From positions 22,632,599 through 22,696,598 of the forward strand of contig NC_088309.1 of NCBI RefSeq assembly GCF_910592395.1: a stretch of DNA of 64,000 bases, written 5' to 3'. Of the stretch, positions 34,401 to 46,165 are shown piece by piece (positions within the stretch are counted from its first letter, which is position 1; each line of letters opens with the position of its first letter). The stretch comes from Lineus longissimus. Taxonomy: Eukaryota; Nemertea; Pilidiophora; Heteronemertea; Lineidae. The notes below the pieces were generated by a model. It did no database searches. It saw nothing but the letters and a program-made list of their open reading frames with translations, and had not been told where the DNA came from. The position numbers and the translations under genes were made by a program.

Positions 34401-37400
34401 GCAGAAGAGTCAGAAGAGGGTAGCGGTGAGAGTAGTGGTGAGGAGAGTGAGGATGAGAGTTCTGATAGTTCTGATGAGGAATCATCTGATGAAGAACAAG
34501 AACCAAAGACAAAAGAAGTGTCACCTGACAAGTAAGCTGTTTTTATATTGAAAACATTTCTTTTTTAAATTACGAAAATTATAATGAAGCTGTGGTGAGG
34601 TTATTAGTGAATAATTACATGTACATTGATTGTTTAACAGGTTGTTATGATACTAAATAAAGAAGGAGGGTCACTTGGGTAGTATAGTCCATTGAGGGAT
34701 CCCAACTGGACCCAGTGGTGTCTGTGGTAGTCCAATGGTGAACCAATACATCCAGTGATTGAGATAATAATTAATCTACTTGTGATTTCATCACATGTAC
34801 AATGATCGTTGTTGTTTATTATTGCTTGCCTTTTTCAGAGAGATCATTGATGTTGAAAGCACAGATGATGATGCTTTTGCAAAGACCAAGATGCATGTGG
34901 ATGAGGTGCATGCCCCTGGGTATGTAGTTTTCTATGAAGAGTAGCCCAGGTTTACCAAAATTGAGTCGTGACTCATAATATTAACATAGCCGTTTTCTGG
35001 AGTAAACTGATGGTGGTTTGGTTTGGCATCCGATAGTGCATCCTTCACTGTTAGAATGAGTGATTTTCCTGTGTTCCTAGATCTAGCTATTGCAGTGAAG
35101 TTGCAGTACTGTATAACATTCATTCTGAACTTCTATTTTTCCTCTCTTCTACTACCAAGTTTTTTATTTCAGTGAAAGTGGTGATTGGTCATCAAGTGAA
35201 TCAGAAGAGGGGGAGGTCAAGTCTGATGATGAGGAAGACAAGCGTCTATCTCCAATACGTGAAGAGCCAGAGTTGTTGGTAGAGGAGAAAGTCAAAGCCC
35301 CGGAGAAGAAAGGTCCTACAGAGTACGAGTTGGAGAAGATGCGTAGACAAGAAGACAAACGGAAAGCAAGAGAAGCGGAACAGGAGAGGAAGAGGCAGGA
35401 GAAGGAAACTCAGAGACTGGAGAAGATCGCAAAACGCGAGGCCAAGAAAGCTGAGAAAGAAGCTGAGAAGATCAGGCTGAAAGCTCGGGCGGAGGAACGG
35501 AAGCGACAACGTGAAGTTAATAACCAATTTAACATCGAACACAATTACTTTGCACGTCCACCGGATGATATGGATACAAGTTATGGTCGGAAGACAGATG
35601 AAAATATGTCTGGTGCATCAGATTCGGAGGCGACAGACGATGCTGAGGAAGTGCCAGTGATAGATGTGGATGAGCCACCGGCATTCTTGATGGATCATTT
35701 CTACTGTCGTATCGAGACGATGAAAAGGTTGGCTAGTATGGTGAATCGACCAAGGGTGCTGCCAATGAAGAAGGGAGGCGAGTTAGATATCGACAAGATA
35801 GCGGAACAGATTCATAACGAATTGATGGAAGCTGCAGCCGAGGAGGACAAAGTTGCAAAGACACAACAACTGAAATTGGCATTGGAGGAGGAAAAGAAAA
35901 GGACGAAGGCAGAATTGAAGAAAGAGAAAGCTATGGAGAAGAAACGATTGAAGGATATTACAACATCTGTGAGGTCAAAGGTCAATCGGGAACTTGCTGC
36001 AATTCTAGAAGATGTCGTTCCGACAAAGCCAAAGCCACGACCAACATATGAACCCAGGGATTTGGATGCTCATAATGAAATCATGTATGAAATATTTGGA
36101 AGAGGTGAGTTGTTGCATCCCTGTTTTCAGCTGATGTTTTTGTACTCTGCTACATGTAAACTCAAAATCGTTGCGGTTTTATGTTACCAACTTTGAAAGA
36201 ACTAAAGGATAGCTTGGACGACCCTTTGCTGGTAATACTGTTTGAGCTACATTTCAACTTTAGGAATATTTGCTGAAAAACAACCCTAATCGATTGTCTG
36301 CTCTTATAGGTATTGACATCGAGGACATCAATTATCTGAAACGAACATATGAACAGATGTTAGCCGATGACAAGGAGGAGAACTACTGGTTGAATGAAGT
36401 CCATTGGGTTGATCATGCATTCACCAACATTCCTGATCCAGTGCCTCCCAAGAAGAGGAAGAAATCGCATGCAGATGAGCTACCGTTTAAAATACATGCT
36501 GCTGGTGAGTATTTTGACTAGGCTAGGAGTTACCACCACCTCATACAATATAGGGTGGTGGTTACTGAGAGAGCTACTAGCAGGGATCAAACCTTTGATA
36601 TCAGGCAGACGACGTGACCACTGGGCCATCGGGATCGGTATATGTGATTGTGAGCAATGTTCGCATCGTGTGCACTGGAGTTTGGAATGGGTAAGAGCGA
36701 CATTTCTCATGCAAAGCTCAATAGCCAGTGACTTGAATGTGGAAGATTGGAGTTCACTGACCAAGCCAGAATGTACAATGCTTGGTGTCTCAGAAGAAAT
36801 GCCATTGACACCAGCTGGCTTGCTTCTCTTTGTAATTACCATATCATATGCTGATTTCAGGTTGTGCAAGGACTGAGGGTTACTACAAGATCAGCATGCA
36901 GGAGAAAGCGTCTTACTTGTGGCATTATAAACATACCTTGGAAAGGGATCAACTTCAGGAAGAAATGGAGAAAACGGTGAGTAACACTCGATAACAATGT
37001 CAAATATTTAAAATGTGGACTACATGTATGTACAAATGTACAACCAACTTATGAGCCCAGTGCACTATCGACTATGAGTGAAGACGGAAAAGGAAGCATA
37101 TTGTTTCAGTGTAAATATACCAAATATTTATTTTTAGGATTCTAAGTGCAAGAAGTCGGTACAACAACTTTCAAGAGAGGCTCGTTCCAACCAGAGACGG
37201 TTGCTCACCTCCTTTGCTGATATTCTCGACAGTGACAGGGGAGACCTACTCAAGTTTAACCAACTCAAGGTGAGTGTTGAGACCTGTCAGGGGCCAAGTA
37301 ATGAGGTGGAGAAATAAACCTGTTTTTGGTTGAATAATGGGCAAGCTAGTTGACCTCTTGTAACATTCATGGAGGTTAGTCTAGTCAGGTGTAGTTAAAT

Positions 37401-38469
37401 CACTTAGGGGTAACATAATGGAACAGGAAACTGAGTTGCTAGCTGGGAATAAAATTGTTAATCTAGTCTTACCACTGGTTTGATTTTTTTATTTGTGCGA
37501 CCAGCTTCAGTTTCCTAGTTCAGGGAGTCTTGAGTGATAAGATGCTGAGTTTCTCCTCAATCTTGTACCCTTAGTTAGGTACTCTTTGTGTTCATCCTGT
37601 CATATTTGACTTCTTCAATGGAGAATTTCATTCGTTCAATTTTCAGTTCCGTAAGAAGCAGCTGAAGTTTGCCAAGAGTATGATCCATGATTGGGGTCTA
37701 TTTGCCCTGGAACCAATTGCTGCTGAAGAGATGGTGATTGAGTATGTTGGGCAGAGCATCCGGGCATCAATGGCTGATGAGCGCGAGAAGAATTACGAAA
37801 AGATAGGAATCGGAAGCAGCTATCTGTTCAGGGTCGATGGAGAGACTATTATCGATGCCACGAAATGTGGCAATCTGGCACGATTTATCAACCACTGCTG
37901 TAATGTAAGTGTTTTCCTATACATCCTTTCATCAACTTTCAAGTAAATTTTTGTAAGACTTGTACTATTTTCTAAATGCACAAACTATTCGAAAATTATT
38001 CACCGCATGAAGTGTCTTGTGAACAAGTCCAGTGCTGTCTTGAATTTCTTAGTGTGTTCATGGTGGGCGGTTTTCTGTTTCAGAGTGTAGGTTTCTGTGA
38101 ATGTTAAGAAAGAGAAAAAGTTCCATTGCTAACACAGTCTTCTTGTGGATTCTTAAGTGGACAGCCATGTTCAAGGCAAATGTTGTTATCTGTGTTTGAT
38201 CCCAGTCTCCAAATAACTGATTCTGGATGCAGTCCAGGTGGTCAGAACCCCTTCCCCTCAGGCATATGATAATGATGTCTTTGCTTAATTTTCAGCCAAA
38301 TTGTTATGCGAAGGTTATCACCGTGGAGCAACAAAAGAAAATTGTCATTTATTCCAAGAGAGACATTGATGTAAATGAGGAAATCACATACGATTATAAA
38401 TTCCCATTGGAGGATGAAAAGATCCCTTGCCTTTGTGGTGCCCAGGGTTGCAGAGGAACACTCAACTGA
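28437..38469 (+). CDS. SETD1: SETD1 histone H3K4 methyltransferase (COMPASS), 16 exons
   Basis: Exons: 28437-28467, 28647-28945, 29301-29396, 29779-29949, 30587-30686, 31040-33453, 33778-33862, 33974-34114, 34405-34530, 34839-34919, 35173-36104, 36310-36504, 36861-36976, 37138-37269, 37647-37904 and 38296-38469, giving about 1783 aa. The order is: an AVDPRSR motif (the DPR type bound by WDR82); an RRM ([20 protein letters not shown] onward, residues about 145-232); a long Gln/Asn-rich then Pro-rich region; acidic Ser/Glu tracts; IEHNYF, which fits the HCF-1-binding consensus; a Lys/Glu coiled segment; the N-SET domain with the WDR5-binding WIN motif GCARTEGYY; and a C-terminal SET and post-SET. 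The last includes [48 protein letters not shown] and [13 protein letters not shown]. It is the single invertebrate counterpart of vertebrate SETD1A/B and catalyses H3K4 methylation at promoters. Exon 9 shows a one-base frame discrepancy, described in the findings. Confidence 0.96.
36545..36645 (-). mobile_element. tRNA-derived SINE in a SETD1 intron
   Basis: Read on the minus strand, GATGGCCCAGTGGTCACGTC resembles an A box. About 30 bp later, AAAGGTTTGATCCCTGCTAG resembles a B box (GGTTTGATCCC), followed by TAGCTCTCTC. The spacing is that of a tRNA-like head. Nearby ORFs in this intron (36394-36876) cross it and are not exons. Confidence 0.6.
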
Positions 38470-40860
38470 GAAACTTACCAGTTAGGTGTTATTACTGCCG
38501 GCTTGGATCGAAGTTAAGTTCCTCAGCCCTGACTGGATCTAGGATTGGGTAACATGGACTCAATTCTTTACAAGAGGGATATTTTAAAGTTCATAGACAA
38601 GGACTATGTTCATATCATGGATCTTTAAAATGGTTCTGAGTGCTCAAACTTCCCTACAGGAGGCAGGGCAACCTATAATTGTACACAGAAACTGAATAAA
38701 ACTTACTTCAACTCTGGATATATTGATGCCATGTGGTTGCTGGAAGATTGAAAACTTCCATGGTGCTCTCAATTTGCATATGTTCGATTTACTTCAGTTC
38801 CAGTTTGTAAATATCTATCGGTCTATTGGTACATGTGTACTAATGAACAATGTGTTTCAATCACTTCTGCTTACTCAAAGAAACATTTAGCATTTCTCAA
38901 AACATCTGGGTACAAATTCAGAAAACGAACTCCATCACAACTCTAGCTCATGTAACACTGCATTGTACATCTTCCAGCGGAAGCTCATGTGATGCAGGAA
39001 GTGATTGAAGTAGAAATTGAATTGTCCAGCAAATTGCTCTGCGTCACCAAAATGTTTGTGCCCTCATGCATGTTTTGACTATGTGCATGTTGTCGATTCC
39101 AAGCTACTGCATGTATACAAAGAACAATTTATTTTTCAACAGGGCACATTGATATTTTGTTGTCTTTTAACAGTGATGTACATATATATTCAAAATGGGT
39201 GAAGTTCAGAAAAAAATATTTAGGTCGTTTGTTCGGATATACTCATCATTCTGGTTAAAGTTGCGTGAAGTATTATTGGATTGAAGTTTCTTACAAATCA
39301 TTTAAGAACTCAATATTAGTTAGGGGCCATTTCTGGACAAGATGGCCTTTTCGTTGATACTGAAAATTTTTGGTAATATGGAGTGGGTGTCATTCAGGTT
39401 AATATTATTGTGACACGAAAACATATCAAGCATGCGAGAGTACATGCCTCCCAACTTCATCAGCTTTGTATGTGATTTGGTCAAGTCCAAGTCCAATGCC
39501 AGAAATGGTATTACAGAGGTTTGGCACCGTCCCAACTTCCTCTACCGCTATGCAGGGGTTCCGCTAGGAAGGCTGCCAACTGGGCAGTATTCAGTCCGAA
39601 AATTGGTCGAAATTTGTAAAATGGTACTGAAAGTCACTGATCCATTAGAAATACTGAAGGCGGCTTGCAAAAATACTGAATCTATTGAAAATATTAACTT
39701 TATAGTTCCTGATAGCCCACAAAGAGGGTTGGCAGCCTCATGTCACTTTAACAACATGTTCTCGGCTTTTGTGAGTCAAGCTTATCCTTCTTTCCGGAAT
39801 CCCATGTCTTGACAATGAGTATACATGCAAGTTGGAGTGGGGACAGTGCATTGTCTCTTTTATTGGTTGACAGCCTGACACAGCACACTGTGATGTGCTA
39901 CATGTATGGGCTGCATATTTCTTAAGATTCTCGCATAACAATTTGTATGATAGTTTTTAAAACTACATGTATGATTGTTTAAATTTGGCAATTGTTGATG
40001 AAGGCTATTTGATTAAGCCACTATACTCCTTTAAAAGAGTTCAGTCATTAATGCTTGGCTGACACATATTGTCTGCGTACATGTCCATGTACATGTGTAT
40101 GTCTGTTGATGTAGATCAGCTTTTGTGTAGTAGAGAGCATGTTTGTTCTTTTCTTGCCTCCTTTGTGAATTTCCCACCGCCAGTGGATATTCTTGCTCAA
40201 CTCAGTAAACAGATCATGCTAGAACCTGATGAATGGTGTACATGTACATGTAGTACATGTATCTGTCTCGTAAGAAGTTTTATCTCTGCACTGCTAGTTT
40301 CTATTGTAAATTTCAATATCGGTTTGGGGGTCGTTGGCTTCTCTGTACGCGACCATCAGCGACCATTGTTAATTTCTCCGCCAGTGCGTAACACCATGGT
40401 GGTGCGGAAATTGACAAGAATTTGGTTTATTCTCTTTGGGCTTCTGAAAGTTCCTTGGCATTAATACATGTAGACTGATTTTCCTCTGTATATTGACGAA
40501 GTACTTGTATCTGTTTGTGCTGTGTTTTAGAAGTTGCATGTGTATATTATTGAAGCAATACCTTTGAAAACTGTAAATACTGTTATTTTGAGTATTATAC
40601 CATTGTTGTTGGTGTATGATGTGATTCAAGATACTAGTTTGTTGGTTTTGTAGATATAGTTGTGGGCTTTCTGATGGACATGGCTAAGCTTGTCCTGTGT
40701 ACATTCTCCTATGTATTGCATCCAGACACTGTGTAACTGTTGTAGAGTAGACATGTACATGCTGGTACACATCTCATGTTTTATACATTGGCACGGACAA
40801 GATAGAGATGTATCTTTGGCTTGTAATACTGTATTCGTTTGTAAATAAATTACAATTAGT
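38470..40860 (+). other. SETD1 3'UTR with alternative poly(A) signals
   Basis: AATAAA occurs at 38695-38700 (GAATAAAAC) and again at 40844-40849, allowing short and 2.4-kb 3'UTR forms. The stretch contains clusters of ACATGTAC (for example near 40076 and 40238). An open frame of 126 codons from 39432 is noted in the findings. Confidence 0.5.
40844..40849 (+). terminator. Distal SETD1 poly(A) signal AATAAA
   Basis: GTAAATAAATTACAATTAG lies just before a change to repeat-rich sequence. Its use by SETD1 is inferred. Confidence 0.4.
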
Positions 40861-41002
40861 GAACTGATGTAAAGACGTCTTCTGTTCTTTGTTTCGGAGT
40901 TGTCCTGTTGCAATGCTTTGAAGGAATCGTACAGGTAGCATGGAATGTTGTTTCACCATCTGTAAGAGGGGTTACAGCACTCCCAAAAGCTGCGTATCAA
41001 TA

Positions 41003-41330
41003 GACTGTTCCCTTGTGGCATTTTTCCTTGTTCTGTGTTTGCTTGTGACCTTGTGAGGCACCACACACAAAATGAACATTGATTTGGCTTACTGGATGTT
41101 CCCATTGGTTGCACCAGAGAACATGCTATGGAGACAATTGAAAGAGCACCACAAGGCTCTGTAACCATTCACTGTTTGCCTATTGCATTTTTCCTTGTTC
41201 TGTGTTCGCTGGTGATGCACCACAGGCTAAATGAACCTTCGGTTGGCTTATCGGAGGTACCATTATTGTACCAGGGAACATACTAGGGAGACGATGGAAA
41301 ACAATGCCACAAGGAACAGCCAAAGGTACA
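41003..41330. repeat. Two tandem copies of a repeat of about 167 bp with foldback ends
   Basis: GCATTTTTCCTTGTTCTGTG recurs at 41018 and 41185 (offset 167). Each copy continues with related blocks (CACCACA, AAATGAAC, TTGGCTTA, CATT, GCACCAGAGAACAT or GTACCAGGGAACAT, GGAGAC). The outer ends are inverted: GTTCCCTTGTGGCATTTTT near 41007 against AACAATGCCACAAGGAAC near 41305, which suggests a foldback or MITE origin. Confidence 0.65.
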
Positions 41331-42022
41331 AGTGGGCAGCCGCAAGCTATTTGGCAAGGCAATGACTAAAGAGCAGAAAAGAAGGTCGGTAAGCAAGGAA
41401 AACCTGTATGGTCTATACCAAGCAGTCAGTCAGACCCACCACAGCTGAACTAGTCTAAAACAGATGACAATCTGGGTTAGCATAGGTTACCGTTCCATTC
41501 AGCATAAGTGAGAGGAAGTTAATTCCAGCCACAAGAAAAAGCCCTAGCCCTATCTGTCTTACTCTTAGTTCGGATGTCTGTAGATAGTCCGAGGCATTCA
41601 TTTTTTTTGAGTGCAGCCACATGAAGCTTGTTCAGGACTCCCTGTGTTGATTCATGTAACTCGGCATAAAAGAGTAACACAGACTTGACACAGCTAATGT
41701 CATGGTTTAAGAGCTCATATAGCTGTTCAGTGAGAAGATAGATCTACATATCGGCATCATACACGATGTTTTGGGGTGGGATTTGGTGTTTACACACATC
41801 ATCTTTGGCATTCAGTTTGACTTGTTTTCTAGCATCTCTTTTCTCTTGCATGTGTAAGAATTTGAAGTAAGGAGGGTCAAGTCTGCAGCAAAGCCTTGGT
41901 CTTCCAAATACATGTTGAAAAAGTGGGTCTCTCTGCCTTACATATTTATTGCAGAATCCCTGCATTAGTACCATCAGTATATTGTAGCACAGACTTCTTG
42001 TCAAGTCCCATTGTGAAATGAG
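41331..42022 (-). other. Intergenic stretch with an unrecognised ORF fragment
   Basis: A minus-strand frame of about 87 codons (42004-41744) ends QIPPQNIVYDADM. A second frame (42497 down to the MITE edge at about 42366) ends in REMLQQNL, where the MITE interrupts it. Neither is recognised. They could be remains of a broken gene or transposon. Confidence 0.3.
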
Positions 42023-42365
42023 TTAAAGGGAACTGGAACCGCCAAGCCAGTTCGTATGACCTCGTTTTCATTTCCCGCGTATCGGGTGATCAGAACGAGG
42101 CATGAATGAAACATGGCGCCTAGCTGTCAATCATTGAGTGACGTCACTACTATGGAATTTACTACGAAAACTCATGAATGAAAGATCGCATGACTCACGT
42201 GATTCTCACATGATTCTCAATAATAACAAATTGAACTGCGCATGCTCGGGCACTGGGGGCGGAGCTACAAATCTGAACTCGAATAGGAAGTTGGAAGTTT
42301 GACTTTCTCGGGCGGTGAAAGTCGAAAAGTTGAATAAATCGCTCGGCGGTTCCAGTTCCCTTTAA
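42023..42365. mobile_element. MITE of 343 bp with TTAA ends
   Basis: The element begins TTAAAGGGAACTGGAACCGC and ends GCGGTTCCAGTTCCCTTTAA, a perfect terminal inverted repeat of about 21 bp bounded by TTAA on both sides. TTAA target duplication is the hallmark of piggyBac-type insertion. There is no transposase ORF inside, so it is non-autonomous. It is less AT-rich than its surroundings. The empty site would read GAGTTAAGTTCTG. Confidence 0.9.
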
Positions 42366-42606
42366 GTTCTGTTGCAGCATTTCTCTTATATCGTTTTTAG
42401 AACTCTTTCGTCTGACATGGTTGCATTGTTGTACAACTCTTAAAAAGTCCTGATGTAACACACCAACATTGTGGTGAGTGCCACAATCTGGTCCCATTGT
42501 ATCCGGTCTTCAAGAATCAAAGCCAAAATTCATGCACATGCACAAAACTGTCTGTAAAGACAGCCATAATGACTACAAAAAATTACTTATGTTTCAAAAA
42601 TCCAAT

Positions 42607-42612
42607 TTTATT
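42607..42612 (-). terminator. OXSM poly(A) signal
   Basis: TTTATT on the plus strand is AATAAA on the minus strand, 212 bp downstream of the OXSM stop codon. Confidence 0.55.
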
Positions 42613-42823
42613 AAAACAGAAAGTTTCTCCCGACTAGTACATGTCTGACATTGAACATACATGTACATTCAAAAACATGCATTTTTAACATACATGTACC
42701 TGACAATGTTTTAGTCTCTTCATGTTGATCTTGCTGAGAGCATCTTCAGTATCCACCCCACACTTTCAAATTGATACATTCACTCGTTTATCCTGGCAAA
42801 ATTGTAATGCTTTAAGATCGTCA

Positions 42824-45042
42824 TCAACTGTGAGCTTCATTGACACTTCCAATGCACATACTTGAATTTGTCCCACCAAATCCAAAGGAGTTTGTCAGTC
42901 CTATTCTTTTGTCCAAGTCCCATGTTGCGGATCTCCCCCTCACAATGTTTAAATCTACCCCAGTATCTGGATTGAATAGGTTCAGCGTCGGAGGGACAAT
43001 TCCATGATAACAGGCCAAGATGGTAAATATGGCCTCAACTGAACCGGCAGCACCAAGCAAGTGTCCAATAGCACCTTTTGTTGACGTCATTAAAATGTTT
43101 TTAGAATTCTCACCGAATACCCTAAACACTGCTTTACACTCAGCAACATCACCTAAAGGCGTTGATGTAGCATGTGCGTTGATGTGTGTCACATCCTGGG
43201 GACATAACCCAGCATTCTGAAGCGCTGCAGACATACTCCTACGGGCGCCAGCCCCTTCCGAGTCTGGCGAAGTCAAGTGAAAGGAATCGCCAGATAACCC
43301 ATAACCTAAAATCTCTGCATATATCTTTGCACCACGATTTTTGGCATGTTCGTATTCCTCAAGTACCACTACACCCGAACCATCAGCCATGACGAATCCA
43401 TCTCGATCTTTATCGAAAGGCCTCGATGCTTCAATAGGGCGGTCATTAAATGATGTTGATAATGCCCTCATGCGAGCGAATCCTGCAATTGCCAGTGGTC
43501 CGACAGATGCTTCAGTTCCACCACATACCATTACGTTAGCATCCCCATTCTGTATGAACCTCGAGCCATCACCTATAGCATGTAACCCTGTGGCACATGC
43601 CGTATTAACCACATGATTGGGACCCTGAAAAAACAAGAGAAAAAAATCTTAATGAGTATTTTTACATCTTTTCCATATTGTAAGACCAAACCACTGGAGA
43701 AGAATTTGCAAATTCAAAATTTCTTATAATTGTATAAATATCTGTGAGCCATGCATTTTTAAAGTGCTGCTGAAGCTGGATGTGGACGTCTCGAGGACAC
43801 CTTTCTTTGATCAAGGATGGTACCATATATGCACTAATTTTATCTACATGTATCCTCACCTTTAATCCATATCGGAGACTGACATGTCCAGCAGGCATAT
43901 TCAACAAAACTTTAGGTATAAAAAAGGGACTGATTCGACTATAGCCTCGATTCTTGAGAGTAATTCCAGCATCAACGATGTCTCCAAACTTTGACATGCC
44001 CATCCCTACAGCCACACCTGAAATCAATCAAGTAAGCATATCAAACAAAGACGAAAGCTGAAATGAAATCTACTTTGTTAGAAAGGACAGGAATCGTACA
44101 AACCCAAGGACAAGATCAAAAGTTGCAGTATGGACAAAATGAGAAGGGGGATTCCTGTTGTCGAAGGAGCCAAGATGATAAGAGCCCAAGTTCTTGAGAC
44201 ACTTGAAATGGTGAAAAAGCACCTTAAGCTCGATTGTTTTTCCTGATTCATTCCTGGACTCTGAGCCAGGGCAAGTTATATCTGTGAAGCATGAAATTAT
44301 TCTTAGATTTATTGCAAAAATCACCTGTATATTCTTTCTCTTCATCAGTAAATGGATGCCAGTCAGCATCCTCCAACGCCTCATTAGCTGCAGCCAATGC
44401 ATAAATTGACCCCATGCTCATCTCCCTGAGTTCAGATTTTGGAATCAACTGTTCGATATTGAGTTCATTTGCTGGCACATATCCAGCAACTTGGCATGGT
44501 ATCTTTTCAAACCCTGCAAAGAAAATTATGTTCCCACAACATTTTATGACGGTCTTCAAATTCCCATAGCAGAAATGCTAACCATCAAAACACAATTATC
44601 TGCGCATTTACAACACCACCAACAAAAAAGCTATGCCAGCCTTCAATAACACATCGAATTTTCCCAAGTATGACAAATCAACAATATCTAGTTTCCTGCA
44701 GTGGCAATGGCTTGGAAATATTTCAAAAAAGCTGTTAGAACAGTTCATCCTATTCTAGTTGATCAATCAAACATGTAAAAACCTAGTAAAGAAACCTTTT
44801 TTTGTGAGTTTGTCTGTTGAAATGTTGCAACTCAACAGATACTCTGTATGCCATAACTTACCAGGTTCAGTGATTTTGGTGATTCCACATTCTCCATTGA
44901 GCAGCCTTTTCCACACTTTTTTAGCTCCAACACCTAAGCACGTCACAAGGCCAAGTCCAGTTACCACAACTCTCTTTCGATATTGAGGTGTTGATGTTGA
45001 AACTCTTCTGACATGTCGGACCAACTCATTGATTGTTCTCAT
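42824..45042 (-). CDS. OXSM: Mitochondrial 3-oxoacyl-[ACP] synthase (beta-ketoacyl synthase II), four exons
   Basis: Minus-strand exons are 45042-44862, 44513-44325, 44017-43860 and 43624-42824, with exact phase closure to 442 aa, close to the usual animal OXSM length. The enzyme condenses malonyl-ACP with the growing acyl-ACP in mitochondrial type II fatty acid synthesis, the pathway that supplies octanoate for lipoate. The basic, Ser/Thr-rich N-terminus ([20 protein letters not shown]) fits a mitochondrial targeting peptide. It is followed by the FabF-type opening [16 protein letters not shown]. The active-site cysteine is Cys186 ([10 protein letters not shown]). The two histidines are His327 ([13 protein letters not shown]) and His364 ([12 protein letters not shown]), with Lys359. 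The end [13 protein letters not shown] is the conserved glycine-rich loop. An acceptor (TTTTTCAG) lies 7 bp before the ATG, so a 5' noncoding exon lies further upstream. Confidence 0.97.
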
Positions 45043-46165
45043 GTTTTCTCTGAAAAACAAAGGAATTGATTAATACAGAAGTAAATTTCCTGTCCATTCG
45101 AAGAATTCACTCTTAGTCTTAAGTCTTATTCACTCAAGGAAACAGGAATCAACCAGCCTAATTTGGTCTACTGTATGGGGCAATTGCATGCACAATTTGC
45201 TGGGCAGGAAGGCTCAAAAATTCTTTCAACCAGAGCAGTGAGCTAGCCTACTGCATAAATACATCTAGGGCAGGCCCACGGCTCAGATGGTTTTCTGCTG
45301 GGGCCTGGCTGGGCCTCCCTCCCACTCCCAGTCCCACACTACAGAGCAGACTCTGAGGTACAGGTGTCCGCTAAGGTGGTAAGGGATGATCTACTGTACT
45401 ACTGTACTACTGTACCATCATATCATAAATGATGCTTTTGCTTAATTACTCGTGCCTCTCAAAGGTAACCCTCTCAAACTGTCCTAACCTGAGGTTAGTA
45501 ATTAAATGGGTAGCCAGAGCCACAAATCAGTACCAGCTATGAGCGACAGATGGCGCTTTACAAACACACTTTACAAAAACTTTGAGCAAGAAAAGCTTTT
45601 GTGACATTGATAGAAATCTAATTTCAAACATTTGATGTTCTATTACATGCAAAGATTAATCTTCTCATAATGCAAGCAATTAAAAGTGTAAGATAATTAG
45701 AAGTGGTGTGATCTTTACCAAAATAAAGTGTGAAAAATTCAATATTTTTGTTTCGTGAGCGCCGACATTAATCTTCAATTCGAGACAGTCTTCTTCTTGA
45801 TTGAAGTTAACATAAATAAGGTTTCATATCTATTCAACAGATAGAAATGCAATATAATTGTTTTAGAAATATCAACACTGATAGATTTAATTTGTAGGAC
45901 TGAAGAAGATATTTTTTAATTATCAACCAATCAAATAGACAAATTATCCACGCACCTGTCACCGACCCGACCTTGACCGTATAGTTTACGCTGGCAACCT
46001 GCTTCATTTACACTGTTCATGCATGTCATGAGCTTTTGACAGTCAGTGCACATGCTCGCTTTGTCGGGCAGGATTTACTGATTTCTTGCATTTTGTCTTG
46101 TGTGATCATTTTATTGTGTTTGTGAACATTAACTCTTCAAATAAAGATATTCGATTAAGCTAAAG
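45043..46165. promoter_or_regulatory. Divergent region between OXSM and the WD40 gene
   Basis: It separates two head-to-head start codons by 1.1 kb and must include the OXSM 5' noncoding exon and first intron plus both promoters. A short direct repeat of TACTACTG lies at about 45390-45417. No ORF or TATA box is convincing. Confidence 0.4.

Noticed and set aside
36394..36876. 160-codon ORF in SETD1
   Set aside because: It runs through a SETD1 exon in the wrong frame, then an intron carrying a SINE; the N-SET frame with GT-AG junctions explains the region better.
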